A stretch of DNA of 64,000 bases from Chimonanthus salicifolius (lineage: Eukaryota; Streptophyta; Magnoliopsida; Laurales; Calycanthaceae): the NCBI GenBank assembly GCA_013350335.1, contig CM023538.1, forward strand, positions 52,992,769 to 53,056,768. The letters run 5' to 3'. The notes below the pieces were generated by a model. That model was given only the letters and a program-made list of their open reading frames with translations, had not been told where the DNA came from and did no database searches. The position numbers and the translations under genes are program-made. Of the stretch, positions 32,321 through 45,299 are shown one piece after another. Each line of letters begins with the position of its first letter. Position 1 is the first letter of the stretch.

Positions 32321-34201
32321 TTCTAATTCTAAATCATGCAAAGACAATGATGAAGGTATCCACATGCTTCATCCTGACAGATCCCTATCATGCAAGGACA
32401 ACATCTACAACTCTTCATTGATATTAGACAGAACCGTAGACAAGGATTGATTGATGAGTGCCCTAGCCTTTAACCGTTTCTAATTCTAAATCATGCAAAG
32501 ACAATGATGAAGGTATTCACATGCTTCATCCTGACAAATCCCTATCATGCAAGGACAACATCTGCAACTCTTCATTGATATTAGACAGAACCATAGTCAA
32601 GGATTGATTGATGAGTGCCCTAGCCTTCAACCGTTTCTAATTCTAAATCATGCAAAGACAATGATGACGGTATCCACATGCTTCATCCTGACAAATTCCT
32701 ATCATGCAAGGACAACATCTGCAACTCTTCATTGATATTAGACAGAACCGTAGACAAAGATTGATTGATGAGTGCCTGGCCTTCACCGTTTTTAATTCTA
32801 AATCATGCAAAGACAATGATGAAGGTATCCACATGCTTCATCCTAACAAATCCCTATCATGCAAGGACAACATCTGTAACTCTTCATTGATATTAGAAAG
32901 AACCGTAGACAAGGATTGATTGATGAGTGCCCTAGCCTTCAACTGTTTCTAATTCTAAATCATGCAAAGACAATGATGAAGGTATCCACATGCTTCATCC
33001 TGACAAATCCCTATCATGCAAGGACAACATCTGCAACTCTTCATTGATATTAGACAGAACCGTAGACAAGCATTGATTGATGAGTGCCCTAGCCTTCAAC
33101 CGTTTCTAATTCTAAATCATGCAAAGACAATGATGAAGGTATCCACATGCTTCATCCTGACAAATCCCTATCATGCAAGGACAAAATCTGCAACTCTTCA
33201 TTGATATTAGACAGAACCGTAGACAAGGATTGATTGATGAGTGCCCTAGTCTTTAACCGTTTCTAATTCTAAATCATGCAAAGACAATGATGAAGATATC
33301 CACATGCTTCATCGTGACAAATCCCTATCATGCAAGGACAACATCTACAACTCTTCATTGATATTAGACAGAACCGTAGACAAGGATTGATTGATGAGTG
33401 CCCTAGCCTTCAACCGTTTCTAATTCTAAATCATGCAAAGACAATGATGAAGGTATCCACATGCTTCATCCTGACAAATCCCTATCATGCAGGACAACAT
33501 CTGCAACTCTTCATTGATATTAGACAGAACCGTAAACAAGGATTGATTGATGAGTGCCCTAGCCTTCAACCGTTTCTAATTCTAAATCTTGCAAAGACAA
33601 TGATGAAGGTATCCACATGCTTCATCTTGACAAATCCCTATCATGCAAGGAAACATCTGCAACTCTTCATTGATATTAGACAGAACCGTAGACAAGGATT
33701 GATTGATGAGTGCCTAGCCTTCAACCGTTTCTAATTCTAAATCATGCAAAGACAATGATGAAGGTATCCACATGCTTCATCCTGACAAAATCCCTATCAT
33801 GCAAGGACAACATCTGCAACTCTTCATTGATATTAGACAGAACCGTAGACAAGGATTGATTGATGAGTGCCCTAGCCTTCAACCGTTTCTAATTCTAAAT
33901 CATGCAAAGACAATGATGAAGGTATCCACATGCTCATCCTGACAAATCCCTGTCATGGAAGGACAACATCTGCATCTCTTCATTGATATTAGACAGAACC
34001 GTAGACAAGGATTGATTGATGAGTGCCCTAGCCTTCAACCGTTTCTAATTCTAAATCATGCAAAGACAATGATGAAGGTATCCACACGCTTCATCCTTAC
34101 AAATCCCTATCATGCAAGGACAACATTTGCAACTCTTCATTGATATTAGACAGAACCGTGGGCAAGGATTGATTGATGAGTGCCCTAGCCTTCAACCATT
34201 T
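32321..34201. repeat. Tandem array of ~156-bp unit, 12 copies
   Basis: Each unit starts TTCTAATTCTAAATCATGC. The phase marker ATGCAAGGACAACATCT recurs near 32390, 32547, 32704, 32860, 33016, 33172, 33330, 33486, 33642, 33799, 33954 and 34112, giving a period of 156-157 bp. Units look above 95% alike. Because 156 is a multiple of three, the same 62-codon frame with its stop reappears in most units; one 134-codon frame at 33330 arises from 1-bp and 2-bp indels. I therefore treat these as non-coding. Confidence 0.9.
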
Positions 34202-34495
34202 GGTAATTTTAGGTTTTTACGTACCTTGATATTAAAAGTTCCTCTTAAGAGAAGTGCTCTTCTTGAATCTTTTAGGAGAAAAATATTGTTGGCATAAAAT
34301 ACTATCATTTGCACTTGAGAAAATAAGGAAAAAAAATTATATAGAAAAATATCTATCATATTTGGATTTTTGTTAATAAAAAATATTATTGTATTTTTTT
34401 TATTTTATAGATGATGTTAAGCGAAAAAAAAAGAGGAAGATAAGTTTAGTGCCTATGTTATGTTATTTATATACTGATGAAAAATTTTATTTTCA

Positions 34496-34667
34496 GCACA
34501 TGGGTATAGCTCAGCTGGTTGCCTCCTACTTTAGGAAGCAGGAGGTTGTGGGTTCGAGTCCCATGGCTTAATCTTGGTGTGTCCCTAGTGGTAGTGGACT
34601 CATCCATGTGGGTTTTACGCTAGGTATTCCGCGGTTTCCCACATGTAAATTCAAAAAAGAAAGAAAA
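34496..34667 (+). mobile_element. tRNA-derived SINE with 15-bp target duplication
   Basis: A box TAGCTCAGCTGG (34507-34518) and a near-perfect B box GGTTCGAGTCC (34551-34561) are followed by about 100 bp of non-tRNA body ending in A-rich sequence. Exact duplication AAAATTTTATTTTCA lies at 34481-34495 and 34668-34682. The related block at 37300-37332 has the uninterrupted site. A tRNA gene is ruled out because the region after the B box does not close an acceptor stem. Confidence 0.9.
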
Positions 34668-35699
34668 AAAATTTTATTTTCAATTTATGCTAATGTTAAT
34701 AATATTTTTATATTAATTTTTGTGTTAAATATCATACTTAAAATTGTAGATGAAATAATTATTTAATGATTAATAATCTTTTTATAGTAATTTTTGTATT
34801 AAATATCATACTTAATATTGTAGACGAAATAGTTATTTAATGATTTCATGTTGATGTTAAAAATGAAAATTTAGTACAAATTAATAAATCTTCTTTTCAA
34901 TTATTTGATAGAAATAGTGATAATAAATCTAATCATTGAATTATTTTTATAGTTCAAAGATATCTGAACTCGATTATTATAAAGTCATTTATTTGTAAGG
35001 AAGAAAGAAAGAAGTATCTGAGTTAGCAGGAGGAGAACTCGAGTCAACAATTACGTAGTTGCAATTCTCACCTCTGAATTCATTTGCAAGACATGCTAGA
35101 CAAATTGAAACTCGACTCTTTCAAGAAGTGGCTAAATTAGAATTTACAAGATTGTGTTGAATAGGAAAAAAAATTATGGACCTTTTTGTTATATCATGAA
35201 TTTTCTTCATTTTTTTTTAAATAACTAATATCCTTTTTTTAAAAAAAAATCACTAAATTAGTTTCTTAAATCAAATTGAATAACTAAGAGTTTTAGTTTT
35301 ATTAAAATAATAAAAATGGAAATTCTAAGATAGAGTATTATGTATTGACAAGTGTGCCACTAAAATAGTCAAATGCCACTCTTGCCACTCTTGTTGTGAC
35401 TTGTGAGCGTATTATTACACCCTTTGAATGTCAAGATAATAAGGCAGTTTGTAGTTCAACTGCCACATGTAAATGTTGGAGACCTTTGGGTCCAAGGTAT
35501 GCAGTAAGCTCGTAGAAATAATAAATGTCAAATTCAATTATAAATATCAAATTTAGATGAATGGGTTAATTGGTTTTTGCAATGAGAATGATAATTAAAT
35601 TGAAATTTATCTCAAATTGAGTGTTATACAATAAGTTCTCTAGACATTGCACTCTCTTACAAAATTTGAAATGATTTTAGTTCAGATGTTTTAGTATTT

Positions 35700-35860
35700 T
35701 TACTAACATCGACAATATGTATTGTATCGATTGATATATATTGAATTTTTAAGGGCAGATATATTGGTTGTACAGCAGAGGAGAGAGACAAATATCGATC
35801 GATATCATCGATATATAAGCCATAATATTGGCCGATTTTGAAATATCAGTCAATATTTTT
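35700..35860. repeat. TATCGATATATCGG-type palindrome patch
   Basis: Contains TCGATTGATATATATTG, ATATCGATCGATATCATCGA and ATATTGGCCGATTTTG. Same word family as 7960, 9938 and 50390; ends not definable. Confidence 0.45.
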
Positions 35861-38678
35861 TTATTTTTTTATATTTAATTAAAAAAATGAAAAAAAAATC
35901 TATATTCTGTGTCAATGCTAGGAAAAGCACGTGCCTCCTAATAAAAATTTAATTTAAAACCCTAAAATGTGAATCCACATAGGTAGATGGCACTATCTTT
36001 GAAAGTGCACTGGTCATCCCTCAATCCCTCATATATTAGTAGGAAACATTTTGATAAATTTGATGACTCTTAGAATTAATTAAAATTAATGTTTAGAGGG
36101 TTAAAAACTAGTAGATCACTCTTTCTCATAATAATAGTTCACTTAGAAAAACCTAATCATTTATACAAACTTAAAAAAATCATTTCAATCAAACTATACT
36201 TTAAAGTTTAAACTGCAACAAGAGCATAGAAATAAGAAGATAATTTAATTTAAAATGATCAGGGTTGAAAAGCTTTAAAACATAGATCCATTACTTTAAT
36301 AAATATAATTTTTGATGAACTCATACTCGATTCTAAGCATTTCTAATGTACCATCCCTTACGGCTGAACTTTGACAATTTTTAAAATCTAATTGAAATAA
36401 AATGAATTTGGATTGAAATGAGAAAAAGCTTGATGAATGAGTCTGAAATTGAAGTTAAGAGAAAACTTGCATTTTTAATATTAAAAATTTCAGTTTAATC
36501 ATTTTATTTAAAATATATAGCTACTTGATTTATACTAATAAAATATAAAGTAATATATACTAAGAACATTCTATTTTATTTGTATAAATTAATTAGAAAA
36601 ACATTTGAATAATTTTTTTCATAATCAATATAATGAAAATTTAAGTTTCATAAAATCAAAATATACAGAAAATAACAATATTATTAAAAACAAACGAGTC
36701 AAAGAAGTTTGTAACTCAATAAAATCACATTAGAGTTTTGGTTTGAAACTTTGATTAGTTTCCCCTTCATTTTTACCATGGGTAGCAATCCTCCCATGGT
36801 ACAACTAAATCGAATTCATGACAAAGAACTTAAATGGAGATGTCATTTGCATTTGGCCTTATAAATTTACGGACATTTCATTTTTTCCTATCGGATCTCT
36901 ATCATCTTTTTTATGATGGAACGTGTCCACATGTTTCATCTCATTAATCCCTATTATGCAAGGACAATATCGACGACTCTTGATTGATATTAGAAAGAAA
37001 CAAAGATAAGGACTGATTATGACTTGAGTCCCCTGGCCTTCACTATGTATCATGCTTATGGTAATTTTACTTTTACATTAAAAACCCCAAGTTTGAATAT
37101 TTTAGGAGAAAAATACTATCCTTGAAATGAAAATTTTCAGTTTAAAATGTAAGAAAAAAGTTTGATATTGAAAATGTCTATGATATTTGATATCTTGTTA
37201 AGAAATGACATTAGTGTATTTTTTTTATTATATAAATGATGAGAAGTGAATAAAAAAAGATAAGTTTAGTTCCTATGTTATGTTATTTACGTAATGATGA
37301 AATGTTTTATTTTCAATTTATGCTTGTGTTAATAATCTTTTTATATTAAATATCATACTAATTGTAGATAAAATACTTTCCACCAATAAGCAAACAAAAC
37401 ATAAGAATACTCTAGTGCCTTGGGTGCCCATATAGATTGCCAATTAAAGAGAGAGGAATTCTCGACGGTAAGTGATGATGCTGACACTATTTCCATTCTT
37501 TAACCTGACCTCATTGAGCACCAAATAAGTAAAGATTCTTATACGTAATTGTAGTTCATTTTTATTGTTTGGATTTTTTACATCATTCAAAACATGGAAT
37601 CTAACTTTTTTTTATTTAAAGCTTTTTAAATTGATAAATTTTTGAACTATCTAATTTCTCATAATAATCTAAAGCAACATTGATAATATAGTCACTCATT
37701 ACATGATATGATATGCACAGCAATAATTTTTTTATTAATGTCAAATCAATCTCTTTCTTTTTTACGTTTTCACTTCATCAAGACTCGAGCCCGACTCAAT
37801 CCCATAAAATCACCAATTATGGCCACACGTACTACAAGTGTCAGTAAATGTCAAATCAATCTAATTGTAGAAAGATTATGATAATAAGGATTAAGGCACA
37901 TGATTTTGTCAAAAGTGTTAGAAATTTTGTAAACTAATCTTATGGACCTTGGTATCATTTTGTTAGAGACCTATTCTAACGGGATGGTTTATTCTTTTAA
38001 AATTGATTCGTTTGGGTCGACAGGATGGTTTCCTACACCCTTATAAAATCAAGTATGTGACACACAAAAGTAAAATATACAAAATAATGTGAAATCCACT
38101 CTAAATATATCATATCACTATTTTGCAAAGTAAGGTACATGTACATACTCCAAAAAAAGAGAAAATATATAAATACTAACATTAATTTGTTCATATATCT
38201 AAATTTGATAGAGTATTACATTTAAAAAAATTAAAACTTTAGAATTACAATATAAAATTTTAGATTTTGGACTTTTACAAATCTAAAAATTAAAAATTTT
38301 ATATGATTTTATTGTAATAATAAAAAAACCAAATCCTTATTAAAGAATTCTTTAAGTAAAAAATCTCCACAAAATAAATCAAACGCTATGAATTGAAGAA
38401 ATCTTAAAACACAAGTTACTAGAATAAAACTAACTCAGAGTATATATAAATAAATTGTCAAAAAATAGAAAAAGAGTATGGACACTTGAAGCTTGGATAT
38501 AGCTTATTTATTTTAACATTTTTTATTTAAAGTTTATTAAATTGATAGCTTTCCTTTAACTATCTAATTTCTTACAGTAATTTATATAAATATTGAGAAT
38601 TGTATTATCCATTACATAATATGCATTGCAACAAAATTCTTATTAATGTCAAATCAATCTAATTACACATAAATTATT

Positions 38679-41600
38679 TGTAACAACCCGACCTACTTTT
38701 TCGGAGTTTTAGGGTCTTGGTAGCAGTGGGTGAGTGTGGGCCCAATGGTGGCTCCTCGTTTGCCCGGTTTTGAGTTCGAAGGCTTAAAGGGCACTTAGGT
38801 AAATTTGAATTATCTAATATTCTGTCAGCTAAAATGTTTTAAAAGTACACATTTTCTCTTCTCTATTCAATATTCAAACTGTTTTCTGGTTTTAAATTAT
38901 TTTTGAAAATTTAAGAATTTTTATTTTATATTTTTCTTGTGTAGAAAAATAAAAGAAAAGAAAGAGATAAAACCATAACCCTAACCCTAAAAACCCCCAA
39001 ACCCTAGACCCTTACATTCTCCCCTTTCCTGCGACATTGTAGCTTCCACAGCTACAAAGCTGCCGTCCTCCTTTCCTCCCCTATGCTGCGATCTCTCCCT
39101 TTTCCCTCCTTGTCTCATCATTCATCTTTCCCCTCTCCTTCTCTGAAACCCTAGACCTAACCATCCTTACCGCCGCCGCCGCCTCTGCTACCATTCTCTT
39201 CTCTTTCCTTTCCTCAAACTTGGATTCCCATCCCTCTTTGTACTTGTCGCTGCATCCCTTTCTCTCAGATCTCTCTTTTCTCTCCCTCCCACTCTCGACC
39301 TCTCCTCTCTCCTTCTCATCTCTCCGTCTTCTCGCTTCCTTCCCTTCCTCTATCCGTCATTCGGATTCGCCTCAGATTGCAGTTTCAGCCCGGATTCTCT
39401 GACTCCAGCCTGCAGCGACCCCTCCACATTCAGTCGCCGGATTTGACGCCGTCCGAAGTCAAATCCCTCAATCGTGGCTGAACTCAGGTGCCCTATTTCA
39501 ATCTCCTCTCCTTTCCTTTGTCCATTTTTTTCCCTCTCTTCTTTCGTTTTCCCTTTCCTTTCATTTTCCTTTGTTTTCCCCCCGTTTTCCATTTTTCCCC
39601 CCTTTCTTGCTAGGTTGTTGAGTCGACTCAGCTAACACTGAGTTGACTCAGCTGGGTTCAACTCTAGGCAACCCAGGCCCAGCTCGGAGGTGGCCTAGTG
39701 GACCAGGCCTAGCAACCAGGTCTAGGCCCAGCTCGGCCAATCTGGCCCAGTTTCGATCCAAGCACACTTCAGGCCTGGCCCAACCCTGTTCGGCCTGGCC
39801 GATTCCCAAGCTGACCCATTTTCAATACCGGCCCAGTCTCAATCCATTTTTGGGCCTAGCCCAGTTTCAGGCCTTGTTTTCAATTTCGGGCCCACTTCAG
39901 TTTGGTTTGGATCCAACTCGCTTTCGGGCCTGTTTGTAGTCCAGACTTAGTTTGACCGGTTTTGCCCAGTTACTTATCCTTGTGTTCTCGTTTCAATAGA
40001 TTGAACTTCATTCAACCCAGCAGACCCATTTTCTCGCTTTGGATTTCAGCAACACGCACACAGGTGAGGGGACTCACCACCGATTTTAGCATGAACTTAC
40101 GTATATTACTTCTCTATCAAATGTTCGGGTACAGAATGCAGCAAATGGGATTCCCTGGTACTATGAGCCACTCGGTAATGGAGCTGTTGATATCACTATG
40201 TGGCAGGGACCCCATCCGGGTGTATTTGTACCCTTAGCTCATAGGAGCATGTATGAGTTGTTTATTTGATCTCATGATGGATTGAAGGTTTAATAACATG
40301 ATTGGTTGAAATGTGTGATAACCTGCGATGGTTGTAATTGATAGTTAATCAACATGTTGTAGAATTGCATGCGGTAGATAGTAGATGGTATTGCCTACTA
40401 CGCTTGTTTGGAACTTGTTTTGCTTGATAACGTGTTTGGATGTTACATGCTAGTATGTGATAGTTAGAGATGTATACACCGGATGAATGAATGTGACATT
40501 ATTTTGTATAACCACATTTTATTGTTTGATGATGATTGGCTGATAACATGTTCGAGTGCATATATGTTAGTGTACTAAAGATAGCTATGTACATACTTAA
40601 TTATGATTCATTATTACCGTTTTGGTAACATGCTTATAAACAACCGTGCATGCATGTAGCTAATAATTGTGGGATGTCAGTGGGGCATAAGTACTAGGTT
40701 ACACCAGGATTTAGAGACTCCCCCTAACTTATCAGGTAGTTGGGGTCTGAAGGTTGTGTGAAGCTGCTCAGTGGAAACGTGGTTGAGCTATGGATTACCC
40801 GGTGGTGGGTCATGGCTGGATGTACTTCCTAGTGTGGATTAGATTGTCAGTCTACCCATTGTGTCCTTCTGATGCGCCTGTGGGAGAGCATGGTTTGGCT
40901 TGGGGGACGAGGTGCCCTGGAGGTTCAGTCGGGACAGGCGGTGAGGCAACCATGATGACCTAAGGGAAATCCCTGGGTTGAGTGTTGATTCACCCTAGGT
41001 AGACTTAGAGGTCATTACAAATACGATACCCGAGCGCGTGATGGATCATGTGATCCCCGAATGACCTAGTAGGCTGAGAGGTGCTCGCCCGTTCATCGGT
41101 CGAGGGACGGTGCGGTGAGGGACATCTCCTGCTGGTATAGGTTGTGATCCCCGGATGACTGAGTAGGCTGAGGAGGTGCTCGCCCTCTCATCGGTCGAGG
41201 GACTGTGCGGTGAGGGGCAACTCCCGCTGGTATAGTTTGTCATCTCCGGATGACCGAGTAGGATGAGGAAGTGCTCGCCTGCTCATTGGTCGATGGATGG
41301 GACGGTGAGGAACAGCTCTCGGTGGTATAGTTTATGATCCCCGGATGACCGAGTAGGCTGAGGAGGTGCTCGCCCGCTCATCGGTCGAGGGACGGTGCGG
41401 TGAGGGACAACTCCCTCTGATATAGTTTCTGATCCCTGGATGACCGAGTAGGCTGAGGTGGTGCTCGCCTGCTCATTTGTCGAGGGACGATGCGGTGAGG
41501 TACAGCTCCCGCTGTTATAGTTTGTGATCCCTAGATGACCGAGTAGGCTGAGGGATGGTGCAATGGAGGATAGCTCCCGCTAGTGCGGTTGAGGTTTATC

Positions 41601-42737
41601 CTTGTGGGCCTTATGGTCGGGTTATGTTTCACGACTCAAGGTACCGGTCTATGGTGTGTGTGGATTCCTATGGAGGGAGCCCTATAAGTAGGGTGGTCGT
41701 ATAGTACGTTGAGTACGTACTGGGTCGTCCTGGAAGCCAGGTTGGTTGAGTGTATGTTCTCCCACATTTTGGCTGAGGGGTGTGGTGTTGTGATTACCCA
41801 TGGTTATGACCCTGGAGTTCCTGGTTGAGACTTACGATGTACGTGTTGGCTCACTCCCGTAGGAGCCTATGGAATTCCACGAGGGATGTATGTGCCATTT
41901 GTGTGGAGATCGGAAGGTGGGGCTCGAGGTTATAGGTGTGACTATCGGGGGTCTGGTTCTTGGTTGAGGAGACCATAAATGGGTCTGGTTGCCAGTCCAT
42001 TGAGGACTGAGGCGGTAGTTACTCCCGTGTGAAAGTCTGTTTGGGACTCCAGTGAGTCCGGCTCATGGGTTGGTTGTGGTATGTGTACGAGTTGTCTTGG
42101 GAGAGTCATAGGACTAGTTGAGGGCTAGAGACCCTGATCTGGTTGAGGATCGGTCTGCGTACCAATGGATGGGTGGACCGTAGCGAATGGGCATATGAGG
42201 GAGTTGCCTTAGAGTTGCATTGGGTTGGTTAGAGAATGTGCTGGAGGCTCGACAGATGTGGGCTCGTGTGTTAGGTTTTAGGCGCATGTTTGCATGGTCA
42301 TGCATGTAGACATCAAAGACATTGATGTGTTCATATGATTATATACAGTGCATGATTGGTGACATATGATGCATGTGTTACCCTCACTGGACATGTAGAT
42401 CTCACCCATTGCCTTACAGGTATTTCTTAGAGGAGGGGTCGGTGAGACCCACTATTGGACGTTGGATGTGGAGCTCCAGTTTTATCTTCTTTTATAGTCC
42501 CATTTTGTAGTTGAGAGCTTGTTCATGTTTTTGAGTTATGTAATCATGTATGAATTGGACAAGTGTAATAATGGAATGATGTTATTGTTTTAAATGATGA
42601 TTAATGCTTTATTCGTATATTTGGTTATTAATTTGAGTGTGGGTTGCAGGAGCGGTATCTCCCATTAAAAAAAAAAAAAAAAGACCTGATATCCGTGTTT
42701 CGGAGATAACATGCCCGTAGTGGGACGAGTCGTTACA
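38679..42737 (+). mobile_element. 4.06-kb solo LTR with internal minisatellite
   Basis: It starts TGTAACAACCCGACC and ends GACGAGTCGTTACA; flanks are TTATT (38674-38678) and TTATG (42738-42742). Its start, its CTCACCC...CTTACAGGTATTTCTTAGAGG region (42400) and its end match the LTR at 55448-58484 in the same orientation, so they are one family. The pyrimidine-rich leader (39000-39600) and a stretch rich in GGCCCAG (39660-39920) yield long chance frames. No gag-pol remains. Confidence 0.85.
41051..41580. repeat. 95-bp minisatellite inside the solo LTR, 6 copies
   Basis: TGATCCCCGGATGACCGAGT-like starts occur at 41051, 41145, 41240, 41335, 41430 and 41525, a period of 94-95 bp. Each unit has CTCATCGGTCGAGGGACGGT and CTCCCGCTGGTATAG. 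The last unit is shortened. Related units occur at 56570-56850 in the sister LTR. Confidence 0.9.
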
Positions 42738-43097
42738 TTATGAGTTAGAATTTTTTATTTTTATATATTTTTAGAGAAAATAAGCCTATAACTTGAGAGG
42801 TAGGCCAGGGATTATAACAAGCTCAATTGAGTTGAGTTAATTGAAGCTTTACGCTTTGTTTAAGTCTTTTGGTGAGGTGAGTCCTATTTTGGTTCTTTGA
42901 ATTTAATTTAGATTTTTATTTTTAGAATAGAATTTAAATAAAGTATCTTGGTTTTAATTTTGCATATAGTGAATTTAATTTCATTTTTTCCATTCTTAAT
43001 TAAATTACAATTTGAAAATCAAATTGGTTCTTCGAAGGTTTAAAGAATGTCGAATTGAATTACTGAAGGATTTAGGTTCCATACATGTATATAATTA
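42738..43097. other. AT-rich stretch, related to 45560-45740
   Basis: 42945-43035 (TTTGCATATAGTGAATTTAA start) closely matches 45563-45650. No gene. Confidence 0.45.
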
Positions 43098-43691
43098 TGT
43101 GATACCCACCCCAACCTAATGTGGGAAAAGTGAAAAGTCTCACATCGGTTGGGAAGATTGAGAGAGGAGGAGTTATAAGTGGTTACCCCATGTTGATTCT
43201 TGTGTGAGGCCTTTTAGGCCTTGGCCATGTGGGCCAAGGGCCCAGGAACAAAACCGTGCTAGTTCGAGCTTGTGTGCGAGGCCAAAGCGGACAATATCAC
43301 ACTGAATCAAGCCCTAAGCCCTATGTTCGGGTCAGGTCGTTACAAATTGTATCAGAGCCGAGTTCAACACTCGGACTGTGTGGGCCTTTCCTCCTTCCCT
43401 GCAGTTGTTGAGCTGGACCGGGTCGAGCCAGGGACGGCTTGAGGCTTTAGAGGGAGTGATTGTGATACCCACCCCAACCTAATGTGGGAAAAGTGCAAAG
43501 TCCCACATCGGTTGGGAAGATTGAGAGAGGAGGGGTTATAAGTGGCTACCCCATGTTGATTCTTGTGTGAGGCCATGGCCAAGGCCCCTAGGAACAAAAC
43601 CGTGAGGGTTTGAGCTTGTGTACGAGGCCCAAAGCGGACAATATCACACTGAATCAAGCCCTAAGCCCTATGTTCGGGTCGGGTCGTTACA
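43098..43691 (+). mobile_element. TRIM retroelement, complete, 594 bp
   Basis: LTRs 43098-43344 and 43461-43691 both begin TGTGATACCCACCCC and end GGTCGTTACA. The primer-binding site TTGTATCAGAGCC starts at 43347, and the purine tract TAGAGGGAGTGA precedes the 3' LTR. Target duplication AATTA is perfect (43093-43097, 43692-43696). The LTRs are highly similar apart from about 16 bp missing from the 3' one, suggesting a fairly recent insertion. The 116-bp interior does not code for protein. Related to the element at 18651. Confidence 0.95.
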
Positions 43692-43696
43692 AATTA

Positions 43697-44104
43697 TTTC
43701 ATTTTCATTTAATTGTGGACCTCAATTAATTGGGTAAATCATTGCATTTGGAATACAATTCCACGTTTGGTTTACTTTCGATTGAACATTTAATTTCTTC
43801 AGTGAATTTTGACTTAGTCAAACTTATCCTTATGAAATTAGTTTCATTTTTCTTTTTTTGAAAGTGATGAGGATGAATAAGAGTTGGTTTTTCTTAGAGT
43901 TTCTATCATTAAAATACTTAATATGTTTTAAACTCTCAAATCTAAAATTTATGTTATCATGATGGCTTAAGTAAGCGTCAAAAACTTTTCTTCCCATATA
44001 ATATAATATCATTTAGAGCACCTGACTAATTCTTTAAGTATATACAAATCTTCCTATCTAATGTATACCTCCAAATAGATATTTTGATTAGCAACATATA
44101 CCTT
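43697..44104. other. AT-rich non-coding stretch
   Basis: 43930-44005 resembles 45655-45725 (CTCAAATCTAAAA, AAGTAAGCGT words). No gene. Confidence 0.4.
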
Positions 44105-44310
44105 TGTATTTTTTTTATGACTGAGGTATCCAGAGTCACTTTCGGATGGGATAAAATTCAAACTCAAAACTCCCATTTCAGATGGGATAAGGTTCAAACT
44201 CAAAACTCCCATTTTGATTGGGTTAAGATTCAAACTTAAAACTTTCATTTCTTGAGACGAATTCTAGGCTAGCACACCAATCCCTTGGTTCATTTTTATG
44301 CAAGTTCATT
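44105..44310 (-). mobile_element. SINE, minus strand, with internal ~39-bp tandem expansion
   Basis: The minus strand ends CTGGATACCTCAGTCATAAA and A-run, matching the 3' end of the SINE at 49580 (TTGGACACCTTAGTCATAAA). The B-box region GTTTTAAGTTTGAATC is present. The segment (A/T)GGGATAA(A/G)(A/G)TTCAAACTCAA is repeated about three times (44146-44245), which is unusual for a SINE. Confidence 0.55.
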
Positions 44311-45299
44311 AAAAAATAACAATTTAACTCCTTTTTCTTTGTAGGTTTCATATTTATTTATTTAATTTGTGTGTCAATGGCAATGTGAAATTCAATGAAA
44401 AGAATTAACACAAATAAGAAATATAATTTGGCAGTTTCCACGCTTTTTATTTTCTTATATTTACTGCAATAATATTTTTTAATATATAACAAAGGTTTTA
44501 TAAGCTCATTGGCAAGAAAATAATTTTCTATCAAAAACTTATTCAAGTTAGAGAGAAAAAAATTCATTTCTTATTTTCAAATTATTTTAAAGGTGAAAAT
44601 CCGGCAAATAGAAAATAAAGATACATCCAAAATCCAAATCTCACTTAATAGCCGGCACCCTCATTGGGCAACTCTAGTCTGAAAATCATTTCGAAATATT
44701 TTGAGTATCTCAAACGAATCTCCACCCTACTCTTTACCCTTGAACTTTGGATTAATGCCACGTCTATATGTAATTAGAAAAATTAAAACAATTTGATTGA
44801 TAATTTATTTTGATGTGAGATGGATCTATACCTTCCATGTGACAATAAAAAACAATAAAAATGATAGAATCATTTGGATAGCTTAATGTTGGTTGATAAA
44901 TAGACTAGACATTTTATGTTTAATTTTAACTCTCAATTTATGTATTTATGAAATTAGCCTCATCTTTAATGAGAGATAGAAATACTCGTGTTATAAAAAA
45001 AAAAATATTGAAAAAATAATAATATCCTAAATATTGAATCAAAAACCAAGTTTTACTGAAAAAATTATTATCCCTTGTTACTCAAAAATCATCTCATGCT
45101 CAACCATAATGATATGAATCCAAAAAAGTATTTCTACTATAGTCTAAACTGGACTTGTGGAAGCCATGAAGGGAGAACATGGTCCCGATAAGAAGTGATA
45201 TCAACTGATCAAGACACCAAACACGTGGTTGGCTGGCTGCCCATCTCCCAGCGTTAAAACTAAGATAGTTGTGTGGGGGACACTCATTCTGACCATTCA

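Larger units (their letters stand above)
34202..38678. repeat. AT-rich block with diverged copies 2 and 3 of the local repeat
   Basis: 34260-34490 and 37080-37320 are related to 31000-31170. A single 156-bp-type unit lies at 36905-37060. 37560-37720 matches 38510-38670. A TATCG-rich patch lies at 35700-35860. No gene is supported. Apart from the SINE at 34496, the content is AT-rich sequence with short, unrecognised open frames. Confidence 0.5.

Noticed and set aside
32321..34201. CRISPR-like array
   Set aside because: Units are tandem with no unique spacers, and the sequence is plant nuclear.
32547..34297. Repeated open frames beginning MQGQHLQLF as a repetitive protein
   Set aside because: The frame repeats only because the 156-bp unit is divisible by three; most copies stop at the same place and the longest results from small indels.
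34501..34575. Stand-alone tRNA gene (near-perfect A and B boxes)
   Set aside because: No acceptor-stem closure; the sequence continues into a conserved SINE body with A tail and target duplication.
39220..39939. Serine/proline-rich open frames as genes
   Set aside because: They are pyrimidine-rich leader and GGCCCAG-rich sequence inside a solo LTR.
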